Assembly: GCA_039096225.1 (NCBI GenBank) | Contig: JBBPEB010000021.1 | Span: 248,001-312,000 of the forward strand | Direction: 5' to 3' | Origin: Blastocystis sp. Blastoise | Taxonomy: Eukaryota > Sar > Bigyra > Opalinata > Blastocystidae | DNA: 64,000 bases | In this document: positions 50,872 to 63,870 of the stretch, piece after piece | How the letters are laid out: each line of letters opens with the position of its first letter | How positions within the stretch are numbered: position 1 is the stretch's first letter | Position numbers and translations under genes: made by a program | Notes under the pieces: generated by a model | The model's database searches: none | Told to the model about the DNA's origin: nothing | The model's input: the letters and a program-made list of their open reading frames with translations, nothing else

Positions 50872-51587
50872 AAAGCAATCTTACCACATAAATAATTTTA
50901 GTAAAAAACAAAAGGTATCGTTCATCTATTGGTTGAAACACTAAAACTTGATAACTAGAAAAGTGTCTTAAAATATTTCATGGAAATATAGCAGTTTTGA
51001 CTGTTAAACAACAAGTTTCTCACGGTAATAAAATACAGAAAAAGGAAATCATTTAGAAATCCAATAGAAAATCTCATTTTTCTCTAGTCTTTTTCAGTGA
51101 TTTCCTTTGTTTTTCAATTGTAAAGAGTTCGTTAGTGATTTCAAATGAATGAAATGTGATATACTTAATTTATTATTTTTCAGTATTCAAAAATATTGAA
51201 ATATTTAAGAGTCATCTGATAAGTGAAATCATGGATATCGTTTTGATAAATTATTGATGATTATTTGTTCAAACGATATGATTTAAGCATTCTATTAATT
51301 TTGGAATCAATGAATAGATATTATAAAAAGAGTCGATTCACACAAAAATGAAGATACTATAAGAAAATAAGTAAGCTGATAAAGTATATGTAGAAATTCG
51401 AGTGGGTTTATGATAAGAAAACAATAATAGAGTATCCTAGAATGGTATCTTAGACAATACAAAAAGAATATAATAAAACAATGAATGAAGTACTATAATA
51501 GCATAAATAGGTTTACAAATACATATAGAAATAAATCATATATATGAATACAATAAATAGATAATAATTAAAAATAGAAAATGATTT
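50872..51587. other. Intergenic region between ABHD17-like and COPE genes
   Basis: About 700 bases holding the ABHD17-like promoter side and the COPE 3' end. No further gene seen. Confidence 0.5.
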
Positions 51588-51948
51588 TTAGTTTTTGTAT
51601 TTATTAATAATTTCTTGAAGTCTCGATTTCATTTGATTCATAGCTACTACAGTTGAGAAATTAGGGAATGAAGTAGAGAGAGCAGTGATATATTTATTTG
51701 TTTCTTCTTCATTTTTACCAATAACTTGACAACAAACAATTAAATTATTTAATACGTCGGGGTCGTTAGGATTTCTTTCATAGGCTTCTAAGAAAGTGTT
51801 ATAGGCTTCTTCTCCTTTTCCTTGTTTTAAGTAAGTAATACCGAGTCCCAGTAATAAAGACACACTTTGACCTAATTTATCAATTAATTCCATGTAAATC
51901 TGAGAAGCCTCGACGATATGAGCACCATCCTATATAATAAAGATAATA

Positions 51949-51980
<32 letters not shown>

Positions 51981-52809
51981 TCTCAGATAATAAACAGAAT
52001 AATAAACATAATAAACATAATAATAAACATAATAACACATAATTAATATAATAATAAATATAATAATAAATATATTAATAAACATAATTAATATAATAAT
52101 AACTATATATATACTAATACAACATCAACCCAACAGCAAGCTAATTGAGTTAAAACATTATCTTCATCTTTTAATTTCATTTCTTTAACTATTTTATTAG
52201 CTAAATCAGGACGATTCATTCTTAATAAAGTTTGAGTAAATATAGACATTCTATATATAATAAATATACAATAATAAACATAATAATAAACATAATAATA
52301 AACATAATACATAATAATAAACATAATAATAAACACATAAATCTAATAATAAACATATAAACATAATAATATAATTCAATTAAAAAACTCAAAGTATACT
52401 GTTCAAGAGTTTGGGGATTACGTAAAGTACGATAAGCTAATTCGTAGTTATTTTGATCATTATAAATAGTAGCTGCAATGACAGAGATAATAGGAGAATT
52501 ACTAAATTCATCATTACGAAGAACGCCTAATTGTTGAATAAGATCTTCACGTTTTTCAGGAGAAGCATAATATTCAGCAAGAATTCTAATTGCAGAAAAT
52601 ATAGCAGTACGAGTAGGTCGAGCATCAATTTCTTCCATAACAAATGAATAATTTTGTAAAGCAATATTGGATCTATAGATCAGACAATCTCTTTCTATTT
52701 GATCGTTCTCATTCACAAGAGTAAGCTTAGTAGCTTCTTGAATTGTAGTTTGATAGTTACCAATGTAAAAATTATTACGGGCAATATATAAATAATCAGG
52801 TGAAGACAT
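51588..52809 (-). CDS. COPE: Coatomer subunit epsilon
   Basis: Epsilon-COP stabilises alpha-COP in the COPI coat on Golgi-to-ER vesicles. Three exons: 52396-52809, ~52122-52251 and 51588-~51930. It opens YLYIARNNFYIGNYQTTIQEA, equivalent to the family's NAFYIGSYQQCINEA. IERDCLIYRSNIA and EEIDARP follow, then the TPR-like repeats (RMNRPDLANKIVKEMKLKDEDNVLTQLACCWV and YLKQGKGEEAYNTFLEAYERNPNDPDVLNNLIV), ending LQEIINKYKN. The total of ~295 residues matches the family. Exon joins (CA-AATG) hold the frame. Introns contain AAACATAATAAT repeats. The start is 218 bases from the divergent UTP18 start. Confidence 0.95.
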
Positions 52810-53027
52810 GATGATACTTATTCCTTTTATCTCAACGAGTCAACCAAGTAATAAACAAAAAATAACAAAATGATTCCTTTTCCTGAGGAAATCCCGAGTT
52901 ATATCGATGACTTTTCAAAAATTCTTGTTTTTCTATAAAATATGTACTATTTATTTTGGGATTCCCGTGAGACTTAGAATAGTCACATATTTTTTAATTT
53001 ATTTGCTTCCTTTATTATTCGTTCGTT
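52810..53027. promoter_or_regulatory. Divergent COPE/UTP18 intergenic (putative shared promoter)
   Basis: 218 bases between two start codons facing apart, with a TATAAAA-like string near 52935 and runs of T. It must hold both core promoters unless they overlap coding DNA. Specific factor sites cannot be assigned. Confidence 0.5.
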
Positions 53028-55104
53028 ATGAGTGATAAATCTAAACAACCTAATAAAATCAACGAAGAACATGAAAAGGAATTAGAATCCTTGCTTTTCG
53101 CAGATTTAGATGGTAATTATGATGATGTTCTCCAAAGTCAAAAACCCTCGGAACAAGTATATATTAAAATTGCTATATTTACATATTTTAAAGACTGATG
53201 ATGATTCAGAAGAAGAGAAACCTTTATGGCATGACGATGATGATGATGAAGTAGAAGTCAATTTAGTATCTACAAACAGACTAAGAAAGCTCCGTGCTGA
53301 TACAGAAGAAACAAAAGTTACAGGTACTGAATTTAACAAACGTCTTCGAGAACAGTATTCAATTTTTCTTTTCTTTATTATTATATAGTTACATATATAT
53401 ATTCATTTTAATTATTTCTAATGATAATCTACATAGTTACGTCAATGGAAATGAATATCAAAAAATATTTGCACTTCCAAAACGACGCAAAGTTGGCGAA
53501 GAAGAAAATGATGATGAAATTTTTAGAAATTCTGTTGCTTTTATTAAGAATAGTAGTACGTTAGAAGGTGGATTATTAAGAGTTCGTCATTGTGTTGATG
53601 CTAATAGCGAACAATATGCTAATGTATGTATTAGGTTGTTTTTTTGTTTATTATTATGTTTTTTTATTGTTTATTATGTTTGCGTTTATTATAATGTTTA
53701 TAATGTTTATATTATTATTGTTTATATTATTATTATTATATTTCTTATTATGTTTATATATAGAGTGTTATTTCAAGTTGTCGTTTTCATCCTACTACAA
53801 ATGTGCTATTAACCGCGGGAAAAGATAAAGCTGTTCGTTTATTTGATGTATATATTATTATGTTTATTGTGTTTATGTTTATTATTATTAATAATATACT
53901 ACTCTCATGCATATATTAATTATATATATATATATATAGATAGATGGTGAGAAGAATTTAAAAGTAGGTTCAGTATATTTTGATGATCTTCCTATTACTC
54001 ATTGTGAATGGAGTAATAACGGGAATCAATTTATAGCTACAGGAAATAAACCAAGAATATATATATATGATGTTAATAAAGCAAAAAACACAAAAATTAG
54101 CACTATTCTTGGTACATATATATAGTTTCATTTCATTGTTTTTTATATATATTTATAATGCTTTTTATATTATATATTATATATTATATATATATATAGG
54201 CTGTTCAGAATTAGTGTTTGAGAATATTATTACTTCTCGTTGGAACACAAATTATACTTTATTGGGCCAAAAAGGAGGGATCTATATATTAGATAGTAGA
54301 ACCGGGAAAACAGAGACACAAATGAGAGGAGCCAATAAGATGACAGGAGGGTCATATGTGAAGAACGGAACAGAAATGTACACTGTGTCATTTGACGGTA
54401 GTATGTACTCGTGGGATCTTCGTACTCGCACGTGCATATCTGCATTTAAAGATACAAGTATCCTCTCAGCTGTCACGTGCGCATGTAATGACACACATAT
54501 GGCAATTGGTTGTTCTTCTGGTTTTTTGAATATGTATTCTCCTCTTCCTGGTGATAATAATACTGGAAATTCTTCTTCTTCAGGTGTGAATTCCATTTCT
54601 CCCGTGAAAATGTTTGATAATTTGACTACTAGTATTAGTAGTATAGCTTTCAACGATGAAGGGAATCTAGTAGCATATGCTTCTAGAAGCCAAAAAGATC
54701 AATTGAAAGTTGTATATATATTATTAGTAGAGTTATATTTGTTGATATATCAATTATATACATATATATATATATTATTATTATTATTATTATTATTTAT
54801 AAATATATATATTCACTAAACACTCGAATCCCTCATTAGGTGCACGTGCCTTCAATGACTGTGTATTCTAATTGGCCAACAGCAAAAACACCCCTTCAAT
54901 ATGTATCATCACTTTCATTTTCTCATTCTTCTGGTATTTATATATATTATTTATATATATATAATTAATACTATTTATTATTATTATCCTTATTATTATT
55001 CTATAGAATACATTGCTATTGGTAACGATAAGGGTCGCGTGACTTTGTACTCTCTTCCTTTTTATACCAATAAACGAAAGGAACGGGAAGCACTTGAAAA
55101 CTAA
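53028..55104 (+). CDS. UTP18: UTP18, U3 snoRNP (SSU processome) WD40 protein
   Basis: UTP18 is a UtpB-complex component needed for early 18S rRNA maturation in the nucleolus. ATG 53028 opens an acidic N-terminus. A 37-base intron (53157-53193) precedes EEEKPLWHDDDDDEVEVNL and RLRKLRADTEETKVTGTEFNKRLREQ, the signature UTP18 block. WD40 repeats follow across AT-rich introns: VISSCRFHPTTNVLLTAGKDKAVRLFD, HCEWSNNGNQFIATGNKPRIYIYD, YTVSFDGSMYSWDLRTRTC and SSIAFNDEGNLVAYASRS. The last repeat is EYIAIGNDKGRVTLYSLP. The stop is at 55102-55104. Length ~540 residues, as usual for the family. Confidence 0.95.
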
Positions 55105-55426
55105 TGATATATATATATATCATTAATAGATACTTTAAAAACTATTTGATATTTATTTTTCCATTTTGTTCGTTTTTATATATAGAATGAAATTATTGTT
55201 TTCTTTTTTGTTTTTTTTATATGTTGTATTTGTTGTTATTCATTTGTTTTGTTGATATATATATATATATATATTTCATTATTATGAATTCACTTTTCAA
55301 ATATTGTTTTTATATTCATTACAATTTTTATATACTATTAATCATAAACAAAATAATCTATATTTTCTATAATCAACATATATAAATAAATGAAAACAAT
55401 ACAAATTAGAACAATACATATATAAT
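55105..55426. other. Convergent 3' spacer UTP18/HEATR3
   Basis: AT-rich spacer of about 320 bases. Nothing supported. Confidence 0.6.
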
Positions 55427-57546
55427 TTAAAGTTTGCTCATTTCTTCTTCAATATAATCCACAAAATTCATGCCATTTTCATAAGTATTATAAGCAAAAT
55501 TAATGATATCTTCTTCAATACCTTTGGTATTTCTATTTAATAATGTATACAGATGATTCACTCCTGATTTGAATAATGTATGTATATTCATTTGCTTATA
55601 TAGAGGGACAGCAGGTGTATCTGAGAAACTATAGATTAATAAGAATAATAATAATTATTATTATTATTATTATTAATAATATAAAATAATAATATCAACG
55701 AATCATGTTTATATATATATATATATATACATAGTAATAAGACAATCAATACATGCGGCACTGATCTCAATATCATTATTCCCAAGGGAATTCGCAATAA
55801 TTTGAATATAAGGAATAGAATCATTTTGAAGTGGATATAGTAATATATATATAGAAATGAGATTAAATAAAGAGATAGAACAAGAAGGATAAAGAGAGAG
55901 GGTTTGTTGAAGTATATTTGCCTATATATAATATTAATAATATAGAATATAAATAGTATATATTACATAAAAATGTGATTTTAATCTTTATTTGAAAAAT
56001 TTAAAAAAAGTATAATAGTATAAAGAATAATAATAGTATAGTATTCATTATATATATATATATACTTCTAATACTGGTGTTAAAGAGATATTGACTCCTT
56101 GTTGTTGTTTTAATGTCTGAATGCCTTCTAAATAACTCCAAATACACTTAAATATCGAATCAAATAAGTGTTTCTCAACACATAACGGCTGAACTGGCTC
56201 CAAGGGGATCACAGGATTTAATAATAATGACCTTTATATATTTATTTATAGGTATGTGTATATATACCAAAAAGTATATAATATATAATAATAATAATAA
56301 TAATAATAAATATAATAATAAATATAATAATAATAAAAATATAATAATAATTATAAACATAATAATAATAATAATGAATAATAAAATAAATATAATAATA
56401 ATAAATAATATATATACCAAATATTACTAATAGTAGTATGTTCATAATGCGATAAATAGTGATTTAGTATATCTAATGATTCATATAAAGATATATATAA
56501 GTCAAGAGTAGGAGATATTAGATAGGGAGATAGAGATAAAAGCGCGGGAGTGGGGGTCAGAAGCGCGGCAATGGAGGGATATAGACCTTGGAATGAAGAT
56601 GATGGAAGAAGTCTATAGTTATATATAGAATAATATACTTTTGCGAATATATAAGTGATATATACTACATAATTTAGATATGATATAATATATTTATAAT
56701 AAATTATAGAATAGCAACTATAATAAATGATATAGTATATAGTATATATATATATAGATACGTTTGTTTTTGTTCTTCTTCTTCTCCTATATCTAGTATT
56801 GTCTTTAATAAATCAATATATGCACCCAACGTACTAATAATATTTATATATTTATTCATACAACTCTTCTATAATATATATATATATATATAATGCTAAA
56901 AAATATTTAAAATTAAATACTAAATAATAATAAAATAATAATATTATTATTAATATATATATATATATATACATATGTTTTTTCCTTGATTTTCTTTTGT
57001 TTCTTTTCTTCATTCGATACAGTATCATTATCATCATCTTCATTCATACCATTATCATTATTATTATCATCATTATCATCAATATTAATCTCTTGCTCTA
57101 TATTAATATTAATTCCCGCGATTTTAGCAAGATTCTGATCATTTTCCTTTTCATCTTCTAAAACATGCTGATAAATATCACTTGTCATTTCAATCTCATG
57201 ACTTAAATTTACAGAAATTCCCGTGGTTATTTCGGATAAATAAGGAAGAATATCATTTAAGGAAGAAGGAGGGTTTGAAGAAATATAAACAGCTATAAAT
57301 AATCGCGGGAACTCGATGAAATAGGAAGATAAATAAAAATATACAAAATCAGTAATTTAAATAATTTCATTAAAATAATATATAGAATAGTGAAAACAAT
57401 ATATATATATACATAGAAGTCTAGCTTTGACATATCCTTGAGTTTGAGGTATATATGTATATAATTGTTGAAGGAGAAGAGGAGAGAGATGGTATATATC
57501 TGACATCATATCCAAGCAATCACCTATATATACAGAAATGATAGGA

Positions 57547-57577
<31 letters not shown>

Positions 57578-58610
57578 AGGTTAATAATAATAATAAATAT
57601 AATAATAATAAATATAATAATAATAAATATATAAATATAATAAATATAATAAATATATAAATATAATAAATATAATAAATATATTAAATATAATAAATAT
57701 AATAATAATATACATGCTGTTTGTTTAAGTTCATCGTTATTAAAAGCAATGCACGTGAATATATAAGAAATAGTCGAATCATCTATCTTCATTATATTGA
57801 CACAGTTAGCATCATAATCACTATATATATATAAATATAGAGTCACTATAAAATGTTATTATTCATAAAAAAAAATCATTCAAAGAAAAACATTAAACTA
57901 TATATATATACATAGAATAAAAACAAATAAATAACTTTTAAATTGAAATAAGAAAAGAATATATATATAAATAACATTAATATTTAGGTAAATATAAAAG
58001 ATATATATATATATATATACAAGATTAAGGTGAGTAGAGAGAATGTTTGTGCTAATATAGTAGGAACATAAACAGATATAATTGTACTTTGAAGTTTTGA
58101 AGTATACTATATATATATACATATATAGAATACCATAAGTTAGTATATCAATAATAATAAAATATTAAAATACATAATAATAATAATATATAAATATACA
58201 TTACTAATAATAGCTGTTAGGGGAGTACAAATATCTTTTTCAATAAGATATTTAATAATATCATTACCTCCAGAAATACACATATTTCTTAAGGCACCTA
58301 AGCAATTTAATACCACAGCTTCAGCAGAATCAGATAAATGATTAATCATCTTTTTGGGAATTTGTGATTGAATAGCATATTTTATATTAGTTTTAGATCG
58401 ATCTTCCTCCTCATTCATATTTCGAATATACATCGTATCAGCATCACCAAAAAGTGCAGAAAGAACTCCACTAGAAGCAATTCTAGTATCTTCATTAGGA
58501 CTATCCAATCCACCTAATACTTCTTTAGCATTAAAGCCTTGTGGAGCTTCAACAGTAGGGTTTTTGAAAATACTTCCATTCTTCTTTTGCTTTCTTTTTT
58601 CCTTACCCAT
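55427..58610 (-). CDS. HEATR3: HEATR3/SYO1 (symportin) family protein
   Basis: SYO1 co-imports ribosomal proteins uL18 and uL5 into the nucleus for 5S RNP assembly. Exon 1 (~58200-58610) starts MGKEKRKQKKNGSIFKNPT, a basic lead as in SYO1. LGGLDSPNEDTRIASSGVLSALF and the ARM-type repeat AVVLNCLGALRNMCISGGNDIIKYLIEKDICTPL follow. About ten small exons separated by GTATAT...TATATAG introns continue. An exon at ~56975-57190 encodes a long Asp/Glu/Asn run then a Lys cluster, equivalent to the acidic loop of fungal SYO1. HEAT-type pieces follow (DSIPYIQIIANSLGNNDIEISAACIDCLI), ending DYIEEEMSKL. The exons between 55930 and 57850 are not all delimited with confidence. Confidence 0.8.
56285..56410. 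repeat. (AAT)n-type intronic microsatellite of HEATR3
   Basis: Runs of AATAATAATA and ATAATAAATA within an intron. A similar run lies at ~57580-57710. Poly-Asn and poly-Ile frames here are not exons. Confidence 0.7.
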
Positions 58611-59047
58611 GATTAATAAAGGTCACTTAAACTATTTAATTAAGAAAATGAACTTGGTATATTTAATTGATTAAAAAATGGCTGAAAAAGTTCTGAATAA
58701 AATCACGGTTATTTTAGAATTCATAGAAAGAAACTAGATATTTTTTTAAACGATCATTTATTCTTATGTTTTTGTTAAAAAAAATTGAATAAAATTGATT
58801 CATTATATAATGAAAACTAAACACATATATATAGAGTATTTAAACATTTAAAGAGACAAAAAAAAACAAATAGAAAAGAAAAGCGGAAACTCACTCGACG
58901 GGAAAAGGAGGATAAAAAGAATGTATTTAAAAAAGATAAATAATGAAATCGAATAATTACAGATCAATCAAAAAAATAATTTATAAAATTAAAAAAAAAA
59001 TAGCATAAATAAAAAAGATGTACAATTATAAAATAATAATAATGTTT
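58611..59047. other. Intergenic region HEATR3 / CCT protein
   Basis: About 440 AT-rich bases with the HEATR3 promoter side and the 3' end of the CCT-protein gene. No gene. Confidence 0.5.
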
Positions 59048-60367
59048 TTATTCATCAATAAATTTACCATTCAATCGTTTTCTTTGAAAAGCAGCAGCTC
59101 TTCGTTTTTCATAACGAATTTTCTTTCCATAACATATTTCACCATTTCTTCTTTTTGTTTCAAGTACTTTCATACGATATGCACGACGGTCCTTACAAGA
59201 ATAAAGACATTCACTTTTCATAATAGATAAATAACTAGTAGATAAATCTTGATTCGTATCATTATCATTGATAGTATTACTATTATAAGAAGTAGGAGAA
59301 GATGGTATATAGGAAATAGAATTTGAATTATATAGAGTATCGTTAGTAGAAGTAGTTGAATTCGATATAAATGATGAATTTGAAGAAATAGATTGAGGAA
59401 TAGTATTATATTCATAAGAAGGAGTATATATAATATTATTATTATGAATAGAATTAGGTATACTATCCATTGTAGAAGATAAATATGAATAATTATCATT
59501 AGAAGGAGTAATAGTATTATTATATTCATTTATAGAACAATTATTCATATAAGATGAAGGATATTGACTATATGAAAGAGTATTATTCATATTCCAAGTA
59601 GAATCAGTATAACATGGATAATTAGTTGAAGAAGAATTCATAGAAGAATTCATAGAAGAATTCATAGAAGAATTCATAGAAGAATTCATTGAAGAATCCA
59701 TGTTAATAGATGGAATCATATTCATATTCATATTATTATTATATATAAATGTATTGGAATAATCGGAACTTGTAGAAGAGTCAGATGAAGGATAATCATT
59801 TACAAATGTACTTTGTTCATAAGTATATTGGTTGGTGGCAATAGTACTTTGATTCAAAGTTGTATATGAATCATTCATTTGATTGTCATTCTGACAAGTT
59901 TGATTGGGAGAAGCTGAAAGTGATTCTGTATCTATATAGTTTTCCATATTAAAAGAAAAAGAATTCATTTCAGCACTTTCTTCAATAGTATTCAAGCAAG
60001 AATTCCATTGAGTAGACTCAACAGATGGAATTCGTTCTTCAGATTGTACATTACAAAGAGTATCACCAAGATCAGAGTGATTATCGAAGAAAACATTATT
60101 GCTTCCATCTTCATAAAGACTAGAAGCTTGATAGTCTTCAATATAATTACCAGGAATAGTGTTGTAATCAGTATAGGTAAAATCATCAGAGGGATATGTT
60201 CCAAATTGAGTGACGGAAGTGAAGCTCTGCTTGAAGTTATACTTATTTGAAGTAATAGAAGAGATTAGGGATTCATCGGAAGAATCTTCACAGGCTAAAA
60301 TTCCCTGCGAGAGGTTGTTTCTGACGGGAAGTGATGTTGCAGCATTCATACTTATTTGTGTGATCAT
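59048..60367 (-). CDS. CCT-motif protein, Asn/Ser-rich (putative transcriptional regulator)
   Basis: A single 439-codon exon. Residues 1-380 are low-complexity Asn/Ser/Thr/Tyr with acidic patches, including five tandem MNSS units (59636-59697). The last ~50 residues are well ordered and basic: RRAYRMKVLETKRRNGEICYGKKIRYEKRRAAAFQRKRLNGKFIDE region. It keeps the CCT core (KKIRYEKRRAAAxxRxRLNGKF), the motif known from plant CONSTANS/TOC1 proteins for nuclear and NF-Y contacts. No B-box or response-regulator domain precedes it. The lack of introns in so long a gene is unusual here. A nuclear regulatory role is inferred from the motif alone. Confidence 0.75.
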   Translation of the reverse strand: MITQISMNAATSLPVRNNLSQGILACEDSSDESLISSITSNKYNFKQSFTSVTQFGTYPSDDFTYTDYNTIPGNYIEDYQASSLYEDGSNNVFFDNHSDLGDTLCNVQSEERIPSVESTQWNSCLNTIEESAEMNSFSFNMENYIDTESLSASPNQTCQNDNQMNDSYTTLNQSTIATNQYTYEQSTFVNDYPSSDSSTSSDYSNTFIYNNNMNMNMIPSINMDSSMNSSMNSSMNSSMNSSMNSSSTNYPCYTDSTWNMNNTLSYSQYPSSYMNNCSINEYNNTITPSNDNYSYLSSTMDSIPNSIHNNNIIYTPSYEYNTIPQSISSNSSFISNSTTSTNDTLYNSNSISYIPSSPTSYNSNTINDNDTNQDLSTSYLSIMKSECLYSCKDRRAYRMKVLETKRRNGEICYGKKIRYEKRRAAAFQRKRLNGKFIDE

Positions 60368-61700
60368 GATAAGGTTTCGTTAAAGATAAAAAGGTTAATA
60401 CGGGTTCCATTGTTGTTGTTGTTGTTCTAATGTTGTTACACATTATTCGGGTGAATAATTTAAAAGGCACACATTACAAAAAAAAAAGCAATAAATAATA
60501 AACAATAAAAAAAACTCAAAAGTACCAACAAAAATAAAAATGTGAAATGTCATGTTATAAAACTGATCTAAAGGTCATAAAATTCAGTTAGATTCCTGAA
60601 TTCTTATTGGCTATTTCAGTTCTTCGTCAAATAATTTTCATCAATTTTAGCAATGTTCATAAGCTCTTCATTCATTGGTTCAATTGAAAGACGAACTCTG
60701 TTTACTTTCATAAAAAAAATTCTAGAAATTTATTGTGAGAACCAAAAATGAAAGGTTGTGAGATACTTATATATTGGATATATCATTGTTATCTGACAGT
60801 GTTTTCATTAAATAGACAATTAAATTATAGTATTCTATCATCTCTATTCCTATAACATAAAAAACACCTTTTTTTCAACAGATTAACAGGATCTTTCAGC
60901 AAATTCTCATCAATTTTAGTATCATGAGAACATGATATCGAATAATGATCTTTTAAAAAACACTTCAAACTCAGTTTTGTATATTATATTCTTGAATTCT
61001 TTGAAATAAACGTAAAATAGATATCATTTGAGAATTATTTAAAAAAAAACATTTTTATTTAGAAAATTATTTTTGTAAAACAAATTAGATTTTTTACTGT
61101 GTTTTTCAAATTTACCGTGAATGTAAACCATATTGCCAAAACCTAGCTAATTCTTAGGGATAAAGACGATAAAGATATTGATTGGATACGATCAAATAGA
61201 GTCAGAGATGAGCCAATAGGCGTCTTCTTAAATCATTTTTTTATAGTTAATCTCCCCAAATCGAATATATTAGGGATTATTTTTTTGATGATACATTTAT
61301 TTATAGTTAAATGCAATTATAGGAATTCTCTATGCTATGACATTCATAAGAGTAACATCTTGATCATACAATAAAGAAATATAATGAATTTCAAATGGTC
61401 TTTCCGTTTGATAACTACTCCAGTCCATTCTCAAGAGTATTATTATTATTTTAGTTGATTATTTAATTGAAATTGAAATGAGTTTGTTATTGCTTCTCAT
61501 ATGGTAATTGATGTTGTATAGAATGACAAAAAAAAATAGTTCTTCGTTTTTTTTTCTCAAAAAAAAAACGCTGCTAACAAAAACATAAGAAAAAAGAAAT
61601 ATCGTATATAGATACAAGACACAAGTAGTTTACAAGTCACAAAAAGAAATGAAATGTGGCAAATAATATATAAAAATAGATAAATATGAAAAAACAGAAA
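60368..61700. promoter_or_regulatory. Long upstream region of the CCT-protein gene
   Basis: 1.3 kb without a gene, the longest gene-free gap among the host genes at this end. It has a GTTGTT run at 60410-60425 just upstream of the start. It may hold a long leader or distal control elements; no specific site identified. Confidence 0.35.
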
Positions 61701-63647
61701 TTATTTTTTCTTATAATACTTTTTTGTTTTCTTTTCATTAGTATTAGCTTCTATAACAGGAGCAGAAGCAACTTCAGAACCGAAAACCGACATTACATGT
61801 TCTGTTTCATTAAATTCCTTGTTTGAATTCGTTCTCTTATAAGGTTTATTATTTTTTTTATCTTGTTGCTGTATACGATTATTATTGTGAGAATAAGTTT
61901 TCTTAAACGAATTCGACCGACTTGTATATCGTGTATAATTCTCTTTTAAAGATTTCTTATTAATAGGTGTATCAATTCCCGCGATTCCTCCTCGATTTGG
62001 GACAATTCCCATTCTGAATGCTTTAATAGTAGCAGGACAGGAAGAAGAAAGAGACGGCATATCTGTTAACTGAAGTAACTATATATAGGCATATATATAT
62101 ATTGATAGAATAAAAATTTATTATTCATATAAATAATATATATATATAAGAAGAAGCATATAAAATACATAAAAATGGAGACAATATAATAATATTCATA
62201 ATAATATCATAATAATATTCATAATAATAGTCATAATAATATTCATAATAATATTCATAATAATATCATAATAATATTCATAATAATAGTCATAATAATA
62301 TTCATAATAATAGTCATAATAATAGTCATAATAATATTCATAATAATAATACATAATAATATTCATAATAATATTCATAATAATATTCATAATAATATAC
62401 ATAATAATATTCATAATAATATTCATAATAATATACATAATAATATTCATAATAATATTCATAATAATATTCATAATAATATACATTATATCTTGCTTTA
62501 AATAGAGAATCTAGCGAATGTGACGTAATAGGTTTAGATAAAAGAGATAATTGTGTTTCTACATGTGATTCAATTGTGTTTTTCTGCTCTGTTTTGATAT
62601 GTTTAGAATATAATAATGAAGATACAGTTACTTCTAATCTCTAAATATATATGTAAATAAAAAAATATTATCAGTAAATAGAAATAAATATTTATATATC
62701 ATAATACTTATTTCAATATTATATATATAGAATTATTATTATTATTATTATTATATATACCTGTACAAGTAATTCTTTACGAAGAGAAGCATCCAGACAC
62801 ATTTTATTATTAATAGTATTTAAATAAGAAACCATTTTTGGTGTGATTTGTGAAGAATCTATTAAATATCTATTCATTCTCTATAATTATATATTTTGAT
62901 TATCACAAATATATTTTTTAAATTATATAAAAACCATATTCAGTTATTATTATTAGTTTATATCTATATATACATCAAGTTGTGTGAATATAGTATATAA
63001 TATAGAATTCTCGTCTATTTTGCCATTAGGAATATCGGAAGAAGACATCAAAAAGAATTGTAAAGATTGAATCTATATATAAATAAATAAATTTATATAT
63101 ATATATATAATCTAAAACACCTCTTTTTATCATTTTTTTTCTTATTTAAAAAAAAAATAACACAAAATATATATTTTTTAAATTAAAATAATATAAATAT
63201 ATTAAATATATACTAGATTATTAACAGTATTCACTTTCTTTATTTCTTCTTCTTTCACTTTAGAAACATTTTGAGAGATAATAGAAACCTGTAATTCTCC
63301 TGTAAGAAAATCAAGTAATTCGCATCGATTTCTAAAGGAATCAGTTGTATTCTCAATAAAACTATACACATTAAAGTAAATAAATATTTTTTATTATTTA
63401 GTGAATCATTATACCCTCTTTCTAATGCAAAGAAGAGTGGATCTGATAGAGCCTGCTGTGATTCTTTATCATCTAAACATTCAAAAAGACAAATCTTGGT
63501 AACAAGTTTCGCAACAATTTCATCAAAGATATCAATAGATTTCATCGTATTAGAAAGTAAATCATCGCAATTAAAGAAACAATCCTTTAGTTTCATACTT
63601 TCAAAACGTACAATCGTATCCTCTAGTATCTGTCTGCAAATTTCCAT
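61701..63647 (-). CDS. FAM98: FAM98 family protein
   Basis: FAM98 proteins belong to the tRNA-splicing ligase (RTCB) complex and bind RNA. Spliced minus-strand exons give MEICRQILEDTIVRFESMKLKDC, FNCDDLLSNTMKSIDIFDEIVAKL, then IQSLQFFLMSSSD and SLRKELLVQRLEVTVSSLLYS (family RRKLLIKRLDVTVQSF). ITSHSLDSLFKARYN (family TISVAHLLAARQD) and CPATIKAFRMGIVPNRGGIAG (family INKVLMGRVPDRGGRP) complete the match. The tail is short and Lys/Asn-rich instead of the Gly-rich RGG tail of animal proteins. The intron at ~62080-62490 contains an AATAATATTCAT minisatellite. The start at 63647 is 223 bases from the divergent next gene. Confidence 0.85.
62190..62485. repeat. AATAATATTCAT minisatellite in FAM98 intron
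   Basis: About 300 bases of CATAATAATATT / CATAATAATAGT units. The Met-Ile-Asn open frame through them is a repeat artefact. Confidence 0.9.
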
Positions 63648-63870
63648 CTTTATTTTTTATTTATTCATATAAACTACGAAAGTATCTAAATACAGATAGT
63701 CTTTTCTTGAAGACACCTTTATCAAAGCAAGTATCGTGGTAATAAGAAGAAATGATCCGATTCTCAATAAATATCCACGGTTTTAGACAAAACTCATTTT
63801 CACCAATATTTTTTTGATTTATTGTATATTTTTTCTTTGGTCACTATTCTGTCTTCTTATTTATTTATCA
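63648..63870. promoter_or_regulatory. Divergent FAM98 / RSL1D1-like intergenic (putative shared promoter)
   Basis: 223 bases between the two start codons. It contains T-rich stretches and no open frame. Confidence 0.45.

Noticed and set aside
52810-53027. Yeast-type PAC/RRPE ribosome-biogenesis promoter motifs upstream of UTP18
   Set aside because: Only partial matches (CGATGAC, TTTTCAAAAATT) are present, which is expected by chance in AT-rich DNA.
53106-53339. Minus-strand Ser-rich open frame opposite UTP18
   Set aside because: Antisense shadow of the acidic UTP18 exon.
59008-60250. Other frames opposite or within the CCT-protein gene
   Set aside because: Shadows of the Asn/Ser-rich exon; the CCT motif is only in the 439-codon frame.
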